Source: Cytophagales bacterium (GTDB lineage: Bacteria; Bacteroidota; Bacteroidia; Cytophagales; Cyclobacteriaceae). From it: 12,484 bases of DNA. The stretch is taken from assembly GCA_003500135.1 (NCBI GenBank), contig DNTA01000224.1, positions 1 to 12,484 of the forward strand. Reading direction: 5' to 3'. The notes under the pieces were generated by a model. The model searched no databases. It saw nothing but the letters and a program-made list of their open reading frames with translations, and was not told the origin of the DNA. The position numbers were made by a program, and so were the translations under genes. Shown piece after piece: positions 7,005-12,484 of this stretch; within the stretch, counting starts at the first letter, position 1; every line of letters starts with the position of its first letter.

Positions 7005-8342
7005 CTCGGTACCCTCTCCCATTTTCGATTTTACAGAAATTGAACCATTATGTTGCCTCATTATTTGCCTCGACAAGCTTAGGCCAATACCTGAACCTTT
7101 CTTTTTCGTAGTGAAAAAAGGAATGAAAATTTTGCTTAACGCCTCTTCATCAATACCTGATCCATTGTCGCGAACTACCAAATAAGTATTTCCGCTTTCG
7201 TCCTGGTAACAATTGATCAATATTTGCCTTTCCTGTTTTTCTTCAAGCGCCTGAATAGCATTTTTCAATAAATTGATCAATACTTGTTGGATCAACTCAG
7301 GATCCATTTGAACGGATAGGTTATTTGGCGAAACCGACCTTTGGAATTTGATCTGGTTTTCTTCAAACTCTTTTTTAAGCAGCAGCTCTATTTGATCCAT
7401 TAACTCGCAAATGCTTACCAGCTGGAACTTTGGTTGCGGCGTATGCGTCAGGTTCCTGAAATCAGACACGAACCTTATGAGCCCTTCACTTCTTCGCTGT
7501 ATGGTTTGCACTGCCAGATGTATGTCTTCCATATCGTCCTTCGTGATGTTCAGGTGGTCATCTTCGACTTGTAGATTGTACATAATCTCATTTTCAACTG
7601 TTGAAGCCAACGATGATATTGGGGTAACTGAGTTCATTATTTCGTGTGTTAAAACCCTTACAAGTTTTTGCCAGGCCTCCATTTCGTTTTCTTCCAGCTC
7701 CGACTGAATATTTTGCAATGAAATCAATTTGTAATTCTCTCCGCCCAAAATCAACTCAATGGCATATACCGATAGTTGTTGCATATCGCCATCTTTCTCC
7801 AGTTTTATCAAGGCCCGGCCCCCGGTTTTCAATGCTTTAAAGCTTTCGATCAACTCATGACTTATACTCCTGAGTTCCTCAATATTTTTCACCTGGTCTA
7901 CGCCGAGCAACCTACGTGCGGCAATATTGAATATCTGAATATTCCCTGCAGCATTAAAGGTGATCAAACCTATTCCTGCATGTTGTACAATTGTTGAGAG
8001 ATATTGACTTCTCTCATCGCGCATCAACCGTGCTTTTTTTAGTTTTTTTATAACCATTTCAAATCTGTGGTGCAGGTATGCATTGTAACTCTTATCGTCC
8101 GTTCGATCTGAAATGCTGTCAAAATCATCATTTTTAATGGCTTCGAAGAAATGTTCAATTTCTTCATTGTTTTTATTGAGATAGCGGATTAATAGTATAA
8201 CCTGTACGACCGCAAGGGCAAAGACGGCTATGATTGTTAAAAAATATGAATTGGAGTATGAAAGTTGAAAAAGCACAAAAAGGGTTAATGCAATACCACC
8301 AACCCTAACGATAATTTGGTTTTTTAAACTGCTAAAGTCCAT
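6987..8342 (-). CDS. NtrB/NtrY-like membrane sensor histidine kinase
   Basis: The 451-residue kinase is expected to autophosphorylate and to pass phosphate to the response regulator encoded just upstream. Two hydrophobic segments (about 10-30 and 34-54) anchor it with almost no periplasmic loop, so the signal is probably membrane-borne or cytoplasmic. A linker with HAMP-like helices (60-110) leads to a PAS domain (about 112-210, with GIGLITFNAAGNIQIFN). The dimerisation helix carries the phospho-accepting H233 in VRVLTHEIMNSVTPI. The ATP-binding domain shows the N box INLLKNAIQAL (356-366), G1 DNGSGID (392-398), F box IFIPFFTTKKKGSGIGL (405-421) and a C-terminal GEGTEFTLRF. All key residues are present. 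The start overlaps the regulator stop by 11 bases, implying translational coupling. The stimulus is unknown. Confidence 0.93.
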   Translation of the reverse strand: MDFSSLKNQIIVRVGGIALTLFVLFQLSYSNSYFLTIIAVFALAVVQVILLIRYLNKNNEEIEHFFEAIKNDDFDSISDRTDDKSYNAYLHHRFEMVIKKLKKARLMRDERSQYLSTIVQHAGIGLITFNAAGNIQIFNIAARRLLGVDQVKNIEELRSISHELIESFKALKTGGRALIKLEKDGDMQQLSVYAIELILGGENYKLISLQNIQSELEENEMEAWQKLVRVLTHEIMNSVTPISSLASTVENEIMYNLQVEDDHLNITKDDMEDIHLAVQTIQRRSEGLIRFVSDFRNLTHTPQPKFQLVSICELMDQIELLLKKEFEENQIKFQRSVSPNNLSVQMDPELIQQVLINLLKNAIQALEEKQERQILINCYQDESGNTYLVVRDNGSGIDEEALSKIFIPFFTTKKKGSGIGLSLSRQIMRQHNGSISVKSKMGEGTEFTLRF

Positions 8343-9714
8343 GTTTTTCTAACCTTCGATATAGTGATGCTCTAGTCAGGCCAAGTTCCTTAGCGGCTTT
8401 TGAAATATTTCCATTGTGTTTATTAATTGCCTTTTGAATAATATTTTTTTCAATTTCCTCCAGATTGTAGTTATCGACTTGTATATCGTTTGATGATGGG
8501 TTATTGGCCAGGAAGAAGAAATCTTCGGGTGAAAGTGTGTCTTCTTCACTCATGATCACGGCACGTTCTATGGCATGTTGTAATTCGCGAATATTACCGG
8601 GCCACGAATACTTTTGCAATCTTTTAATGCCACTGGCAGATAATGTTTTGGAGGTTTTCCGGTACTTTTTACAATAGTCATTGACAAAATGCCCTGCCAG
8701 GAGTGGTATATCTTCCTGACGGTCGCGGAGTGGCGGCAGGTGAATCTCTACGGTATTGATTCTGTAAAGCAGGTCCTGTCTGAAGGAATTGTCTGCGACC
8801 ATATCGTAAATTGGCATATTGGTTGCACAAATCAGCCTTATATCTATCGGAATTGGTTTATTGGAACCGATCCGGGTCACTTCCCTGCTTTGAAGTACAG
8901 TCAGGAGCTTCGATTGAAGGGGAAGGCTCAGGTTACCGATCTCATCAAGGAAAAGCGTACCATTATTTGCCACTTCAAACCTACCGGCCCGGTCGTCTTT
9001 GGCATCAGTAAAAGACCCCTTTTTATGTCCGAATAGCTCACTTTCAAAAAGCGATTCAGTGATTGCCCCCATATCAACGCCTATGAACACATTATCATTT
9101 CTTCGAGACTGCTGATGCAATGCGCGGGCCACCAATTCTTTTCCCGTTCCATTTTCACCAAGTATCAATACATTGGCATCGGTACCGGCTACTTTTTCAA
9201 TTACATCAAAAACTTCCTGTATAGCTGTACTATTGCCTATTATTTCGCGGAAAGGTTGATTGCTGTCGTCCTGAAGTTGCTTTTTCGTCTGTTTTAAATG
9301 ATCTACCTCATCGTATGATTTCCGAAGCTTTATGGCTGCTGATATAGTTGCTAGTAGTTTTTCATTTTGCCAGGGTTTCAGTACAAAATCAGTGGCGCCT
9401 TCTTTCAGGGCTCTTACTGCCATTTCCACATCGCCAAAGGCCGTGATCATAATTACAACCGCCGAAGGATCGCGATTGGTGATTTCATTCAGCCAGTAGA
9501 ACCCCTCTTTTCCACTGGTGATGTCTTTGCTAAAGTTCATATCCAGCAAAATGACATCAAAATTCTCATTATTTACAAGGAAGGGTATTTTATTGGGGTT
9601 TTTCTCAATGATTACCTGATGGGCGTGTTTTTTAAGAAGCATTTTGGCGGCTAAGAGCACATCCTCATCATCATCTACAATGAGGATTTTCCCAATTTCT
9701 TTTTCTTGTTCCAC
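8332..9714 (-). CDS. NtrC-family sigma-54-dependent response regulator
   Basis: This activator opens promoters held by sigma-54 RNA polymerase, using ATP. Counting from GTG 9714 it has 460 residues. The receiver domain runs from 8 to 125, with acidic pocket D14-D16, phosphorylation site D58 (VILLDMN) and K113. An AAA+ domain (about 155-390) follows, with Walker A GENGTGKE (186-193), sigma-54 contact loop GSFTDA (233-238), Walker B TLFLDEIG (253-260) and WPGNIRELQ (371-379). A C-terminal Fis-type helix-turn-helix, NISKAAKELGLTRASLYRRL, completes it. The sigma-54 loop differs from the textbook GAFTGA, but keeps the key F and T. No ATG start exists in frame: the frame can also open at TTG 9756, adding 14 residues unlike the family, so GTG 9714 is preferred; it also fits the -24/-12-like element at 9752-9767. 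It overlaps the histidine kinase gene, its evident partner. Confidence 0.93.
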   Translation of the reverse strand: MEQEKEIGKILIVDDDEDVLLAAKMLLKKHAHQVIIEKNPNKIPFLVNNENFDVILLDMNFSKDITSGKEGFYWLNEITNRDPSAVVIMITAFGDVEMAVRALKEGATDFVLKPWQNEKLLATISAAIKLRKSYDEVDHLKQTKKQLQDDSNQPFREIIGNSTAIQEVFDVIEKVAGTDANVLILGENGTGKELVARALHQQSRRNDNVFIGVDMGAITESLFESELFGHKKGSFTDAKDDRAGRFEVANNGTLFLDEIGNLSLPLQSKLLTVLQSREVTRIGSNKPIPIDIRLICATNMPIYDMVADNSFRQDLLYRINTVEIHLPPLRDRQEDIPLLAGHFVNDYCKKYRKTSKTLSASGIKRLQKYSWPGNIRELQHAIERAVIMSEEDTLSPEDFFFLANNPSSNDIQVDNYNLEEIEKNIIQKAINKHNGNISKAAKELGLTRASLYRRLEKHGL

Positions 9715-9751
9715 ATTTAAAAAATTAAATCCAACATTAAGGTAATCAAAC

Positions 9752-9767
9752 TCCAATACTGTGCCAA
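9752..9767 (-). promoter_or_regulatory. Candidate sigma-54 (-24/-12) promoter for the regulator-kinase operon
   Basis: The minus strand reads TTGGCACAGTATTGGA. The -24 half, TGGCAC, is perfect. The -12 half is TGGA instead of TTGC at the standard spacing, so it is degenerate. Transcription would start near 9741, giving a leader of about 27 bases to GTG 9714 and excluding the TTG start at 9756. No TAnnTTTG element is seen in this gap. Self-activation by the encoded NtrC-type protein would be natural, but this is inference. Confidence 0.4.
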
Positions 9768-9769
9768 TA

Positions 9770-9784
9770 CGGACACCTTGTCCG
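9770..9784. promoter_or_regulatory. Perfect inverted repeat CGGACA-N3-TGTCCG (candidate operator)
   Basis: CGGACA (9770-9775) and TGTCCG (9779-9784) are exact complements separated by CCT. The site abuts the -24-like element, so a bound protein would touch the promoter. The same hexamer recurs at 9862-9867. A dimeric Fis-type helix-turn-helix protein would suit such a site. Confidence 0.45.
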
Positions 9785-9851
9785 GCGCGATGCCTTATCC
9801 ACTATTGATTTTGAATCTCTTATGGCCTATGAACGATATCGCACGGATAAA

Positions 9852-9867
9852 TGTACGTATTCGGACA
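9852..9867. promoter_or_regulatory. Imperfect inverted repeat TGTACG-N4-CGGACA (candidate upstream activator site)
   Basis: The arms match at five of six positions. A second sequence of the same layout, TGTGCC-AATA-CGGACA, lies at 9760-9775, so TGTnCn-N4-CGGACA occurs twice, 92 bases apart. The upstream copy is centred about 118 bases before the predicted start site, the usual range for a sigma-54 activator site. Confidence 0.4.
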
Positions 9868-9906
9868 TTCATTTCACAACTTTCATTGCAGGAATTTGCA
9901 AACAAA

Positions 9907-10977
9907 TTACATCCAACCTTTTCTCCTGAAGAAAAACAAAAGGGCGACTCCAACGGAAATCATAATCCCCCAAACGGTGAAATATCCATATCCCCAATCC
10001 AGTTCAGGCATTACCCGGAAATTCATACCATATACACCCACAATAAAAGTAAGCGGTATGAATATGGTGGCAATGATGGTCAATACCTGCATTACCTTAT
10101 TCATTTTCAGGCTCATCGCCGAAATATACAAGTCTTTCAGGCCAAGGTAATCTTCCCTAATTCGATCTAGCATATCAGATAACTGATTGACATGATCGCC
10201 CACGTCAGAAAAGTATTTTAGAGTTTCTTTATTGATCAGTTGGTTGGAAGGGGACATCAAAATGCGGCTTATCATATCTTTAAGAGGATATATACAAGGC
10301 CTCAATTTGAGGATGTCCTTTTTTATTTGCTGGATTTGAAGAATATCCTGATCTTCCACTTCATCGAACACGCCATATTCAAGCCCTTCCACATAATCGA
10401 TCATATTTTCAATGGCCTCAAAGTAACCATCCACTACAACGTCAATTAAGGCATAAAAAAGGAAGTCAGCGCTTAAACTCCTCACTCTGCTGCCTTCGGT
10501 ATAAATGCGACGACGTATCGGATCAAATTGGTCCCCTTCCTTCTCCTGAAATGTAATAACCAGATTTTTCTTTAATATTATACTTATTTGCTCCAAACTA
10601 ATATCACCGGGATATTGTGAAGTATTATTCATTTTGAATATGAACAAGATGAGCTCATCTGAGACATCCATTTTTAATCGTTGTTCCGTATTCAGAACGT
10701 CTTCCAGCAAAAGAGGGTGTATATCATAATGCGCACCAAGTTTTTCAAATGTTTTCACCTTATGGAGACCCGTAATGTTGATCCAAACAATATCACTGGG
10801 ATCTTTTAAGTGATACAGATCTTCAATTTTGTCTACACTTTTCTCCTCTACTTCAGTACTGTTGAACCTGTAATATGTGATTTTTTGTTTTTCAACTTTC
10901 TTGTCTCCTAAGAAGTACAAGCTACCGGCAGGCATGCCTTTTTTAGTGCCTAATTTTATTTTGTTTTTCTTTTTCAT
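9907..10977 (-). CDS. corA: CorA-family magnesium/cobalt transport protein
   Basis: CorA forms a pentameric inner-membrane channel that takes up Mg2+ (and Co2+, Ni2+) down the membrane potential. The 356 residues are full length. The large N-terminal cytoplasmic domain includes VWINITGLHKVKTFEKLGAHYDIHPLLLEDVLN (64-96), a classic CorA stretch, and the long stalk helix follows with LGLKDLYISAMSLKMNKVMQVLTIIATIFIPLTFIVGVYGMNF. The selectivity motif GMN is at 317-319, between TM1 (about 297-316) and TM2 (about 332-350). The C-terminus FFFRRKGWM is basic and cytoplasmic, as usual. ATG 10977 begins a Lys-rich tail typical of Bacteroidota members. It stands alone: 132 bases separate it from the upstream lpxH pair, and about 190 bases from its stop to the regulator's GTG. 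A six-bp inverted repeat (AATTTG...CAAATT, 9893-9908) sits at its stop codon. Confidence 0.95.
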   Translation of the reverse strand: MKKKNKIKLGTKKGMPAGSLYFLGDKKVEKQKITYYRFNSTEVEEKSVDKIEDLYHLKDPSDIVWINITGLHKVKTFEKLGAHYDIHPLLLEDVLNTEQRLKMDVSDELILFIFKMNNTSQYPGDISLEQISIILKKNLVITFQEKEGDQFDPIRRRIYTEGSRVRSLSADFLFYALIDVVVDGYFEAIENMIDYVEGLEYGVFDEVEDQDILQIQQIKKDILKLRPCIYPLKDMISRILMSPSNQLINKETLKYFSDVGDHVNQLSDMLDRIREDYLGLKDLYISAMSLKMNKVMQVLTIIATIFIPLTFIVGVYGMNFRVMPELDWGYGYFTVWGIMISVGVALLFFFRRKGWM

Positions 10978-11042
10978 TGGATTGGGTTCAATTTCAAAAC
11001 GTTTTCGGATGGAATTTTCGCAAAAAACAATTAACTTGCTGA

Positions 11043-11077
11043 TCGAATATTAAAGTTTTTTCATCTTTAATATTTGA
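11043..11077. repeat. AT-rich perfect inverted repeat upstream of corA
   Basis: AATATTAAAG (11046-11055) and CTTTAATATT (11065-11074) are exact complements around a 9-base loop, TTTTTTCAT. Three more outer positions pair (one as a wobble), giving a stem of up to 13. It lies about 65 bases upstream of the corA start. It could be an operator, an RNA hairpin in the corA leader, or part of a paired terminator with the GC-rich hairpin at 11088-11111. Confidence 0.5.
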
Positions 11078-11087
11078 CCGATTGACA

Positions 11088-11111
11088 AGCCCCGTATTAT
11101 ACTACGGGGTT
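11088..11111 (-). terminator. GC-rich hairpin ending the lpxH-propeller transcript
   Basis: CCCCGTA (11090-11096) and TACGGGG (11103-11109) pair perfectly around a 6-base loop; two outer pairs extend the stem. It follows directly on the propeller stop codon. On the plus strand it is followed by TTATTTTTT, and on the minus strand that tract is the A-rich upstream side. The T-tract thus suits plus-strand transcripts better, although the neighbouring gene to be ended is on the minus strand. Confidence 0.55.
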
Positions 11112-11937
11112 ATTTTTTAGCCAGCTTAAGCATCCGGCCCTTTTCAAAAAGATACAAAAATTCATCGTTTATTTCGAAACAACGGGCATGTTCCAGAGGA
11201 ACATCGGTCTTTAGAATTGTTTTTTGGTTGTCATAAATGCCATAAGACACCAATGATTCGCCCAGCACAAAAAGCTGGTCTTTGAAAAACTGTACATCAC
11301 GTAATTCACCTGCGTCAATCGATTTGGTTTGGAGCAAATTACCCATAAGGTCAAAAATCATGACCTTTTGTGGAAAAACCAGGTAAAGTTTGTTTTGATG
11401 TTCCTGAAGGGCGATTATCGTACTGTAATCATTGGCGGGCAGGGCTGTGGAGAATTCTTTAAAATGTTGAATGTTGTCGATTTTATGAAGCGCATTTTCC
11501 TGATCGTCAACCACCCATAGCTTATTGTCAAACGACAGGGTTATTGCCGCTCCAGCGCTAATGGGTTCATTACGCAGGCTGCCCTGAGTGGTAATTCTTA
11601 AAAAACGATCTAAAATATAGTATTCTTGTTGAAGCCTGTAATATTGTAAAATCTTAAACCCTTCTTTCACAAAAAATGAAGAAGAAGGATATGCGTCACC
11701 GGTAAATGAGGCGATCACCTTAAATGTGCTATCATACTTTATTAGTTCCCCACGATCATTTTCAATATAGAAATTACCCTTGGGGTCATCCATCACGTGG
11801 AAGGCGCCTATAATATCAAATGTGTCTTTTACATTATATGAATCCTGGGCCCGTAAAAAAGAAACTGCCCCGAAAATTATCAATAGGATTATGAAAAGCT
11901 TATTTTTCAAAATAGAGTAATTCAGCTCTTGTTCCAT
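11110..11937 (-). CDS. Secreted protein of unknown function, beta-propeller-like
   Basis: From ATG 11937 the protein has 275 residues. A Sec signal is clear: KNKLFIILLIIFGAVSFLRAQ (11-31), with cleavage likely near A30/Q31, so the mature protein is exported. The rest is made of repeated short beta-strand units with aromatic and Asp/Asn turns, for example GNFYIENDRGELIKYDSTFKVIASF, NKLWVVDDQENALHKID and DEFLYLFEKGRMLKLAKK, as in WD40/NHL-type propellers, but I cannot assign a family. Starts are ambiguous: ATG 11937 overlaps lpxH by 38 bases, whereas TTG 11910 overlaps by 11 and yields a compact signal peptide beginning MKNKLF (266 residues). An ATG at 11973 is also in frame but less likely. 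Tight coupling to lpxH suggests co-expression with lipid A synthesis; a functional link is inference. Confidence 0.75.
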   Translation of the reverse strand: MEQELNYSILKNKLFIILLIIFGAVSFLRAQDSYNVKDTFDIIGAFHVMDDPKGNFYIENDRGELIKYDSTFKVIASFTGDAYPSSSFFVKEGFKILQYYRLQQEYYILDRFLRITTQGSLRNEPISAGAAITLSFDNKLWVVDDQENALHKIDNIQHFKEFSTALPANDYSTIIALQEHQNKLYLVFPQKVMIFDLMGNLLQTKSIDAGELRDVQFFKDQLFVLGESLVSYGIYDNQKTILKTDVPLEHARCFEINDEFLYLFEKGRMLKLAKK

Positions 11938-12484
11938 CGTAAGACACATAAGAGCATGTACCAAGCCACTCACCGAGGTTAATGTAGGTTGAATTTGGCG
12001 ATACTTTCATTTGCAAAGCCATATGCCTGTGCCCGAATATGTAATAGTCAAAATGGTTTTTTTGTTCCATTGCTTTTGCAAACTGAAACAACCATTCTTT
12101 CTCATCAAGAAAAGGCTCTTCCTTTTCCAAATTCTGCGACCTGCTTTTTTTTGACCAGTTGGTCGCCAGCCAAAAACTAAAATTTGGATGTAACCTCGTA
12201 AAAATCCATTGAAGGATTTTACTCTTGAATAGTTTTTTTAGAAACTTATATGTAGCATCACCAGGCCCGAGACCATCGCCATGCCCAACAAATAGTTTTT
12301 GTTCACCAACCTGTATTTCTATGGGATCGTGATACAATTTAACGCCAAGTTCATCCGTAAGATAATTTCGCATCCATAGATCATGATTTCCGGTAAAAAA
12401 AATCACCGGAATACCCTTATCGGCCAATTCCGCCACTTTGCCCAGAAACCGAACATACCCTTTGGGTACCACATATTTATATTC
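11900..12484 (-). CDS. lpxH: UDP-2,3-diacylglucosamine diphosphatase LpxH (C-terminal part)
   Basis: This enzyme cleaves UDP-2,3-diacylglucosamine to lipid X and UMP, the fourth step of lipid A synthesis, at the inner-membrane surface. The visible 194 residues start EYKYVVPKG at the window edge; the frame is open to the end, so the gene continues to the right and lacks its N-terminal metal ligands here. The calcineurin-like metallophosphoesterase motifs are present: FFTGNHDLWM (GNHD at 32-35), FVGHGDGLG (GHGDG at 67-71) and IFGHRHM (GHRH at 151-154). The GTG codon at 12472 is internal, not the start: homologous proteins, as I know them, have an upstream FWFEYK-type stretch that matches the residues seen. 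The stop at 11900-11902 lies inside the 5' end of the secreted-protein gene. Confidence 0.9.
   Translation of the reverse strand, partial: EYKYVVPKGYVRFLGKVAELADKGIPVIFFTGNHDLWMRNYLTDELGVKLYHDPIEIQVGEQKLFVGHGDGLGPGDATYKFLKKLFKSKILQWIFTRLHPNFSFWLATNWSKKSRSQNLEKEEPFLDEKEWLFQFAKAMEQKNHFDYYIFGHRHMALQMKVSPNSTYINLGEWLGTCSYVSYDGTRAELLYFEK

Noticed and set aside
8689..9036. Plus-strand open frame of 115 codons inside the regulator gene
   Set aside because: It is a shadow of the AAA+ domain coding sequence on the other strand.
9778..10170. Plus-strand open frame of 130 codons over the corA 3' end and the regulator upstream region
   Set aside because: It is antisense to clear corA coding sequence, has a composition unlike a real protein and shows no family pattern.
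12470..12472. GTG as the start of lpxH
   Set aside because: The frame stays open to the window edge and the upstream residues EYKY match the family, so this GTG is an internal valine codon.

Overview
The window looks like a chromosomal stretch from a member of the Bacteroidota, probably Cytophagales-like. This is inferred from several things. The DNA is AT-rich, starts lack clear Shine-Dalgarno sequences, the protein families are typical (DUF5996, a Cache-type membrane sensor, an NtrC-type regulator with a GSFTDA loop, LpxH of the Bacteroidota kind), and one start region resembles the TAnnTTTG promoter. Every gene I can support lies on the minus strand, so transcription runs from high to low coordinates.

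Layout from the upstream (right) end: the 3' part of lpxH (lipid A synthesis), overlapped by a secreted protein of unknown function that looks like a beta-propeller. A strong hairpin and an AT-rich palindrome then separate this pair from corA (Mg2+/Co2+ channel). Next come a response regulator of the sigma-54 activator class and its membrane histidine kinase, overlapping by 11 bases. Upstream of the regulator are a -24/-12-like element and a set of CGGACA/TGTCCG inverted repeats that could be its own binding sites. After these come a stand-alone acyl carrier protein, a GT-B glycosyltransferase and an unrecognised protein that carries a full set of kinase-fold signature residues. Riboflavin synthase (ribE), a DUF5996 protein and a small GNAT acetyltransferase follow. 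A gene-free stretch of 427 bases holds one hairpin.

At the left edge is a Cache-type, three-TM sensor protein whose reading frame stops abruptly inside its second extracellular domain. It is followed at once by the 5' end of an IS1634-like transposase gene with visibly higher GC. I read this as an insertion sequence that has cut the sensor gene; only one end of the element is in view.

How the genes work together: lpxH, the glycosyltransferase, the stand-alone ACP and the kinase-like protein all point to the cell envelope, but a shared pathway is inference. The regulator/kinase pair is a self-contained two-component system, probably autoregulated. No RNA genes, CRISPR array or classical defence system were seen. 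The two least explained items are the kinase-like protein next to ACP and glycosyltransferase, and the repeat array in front of the regulator gene.
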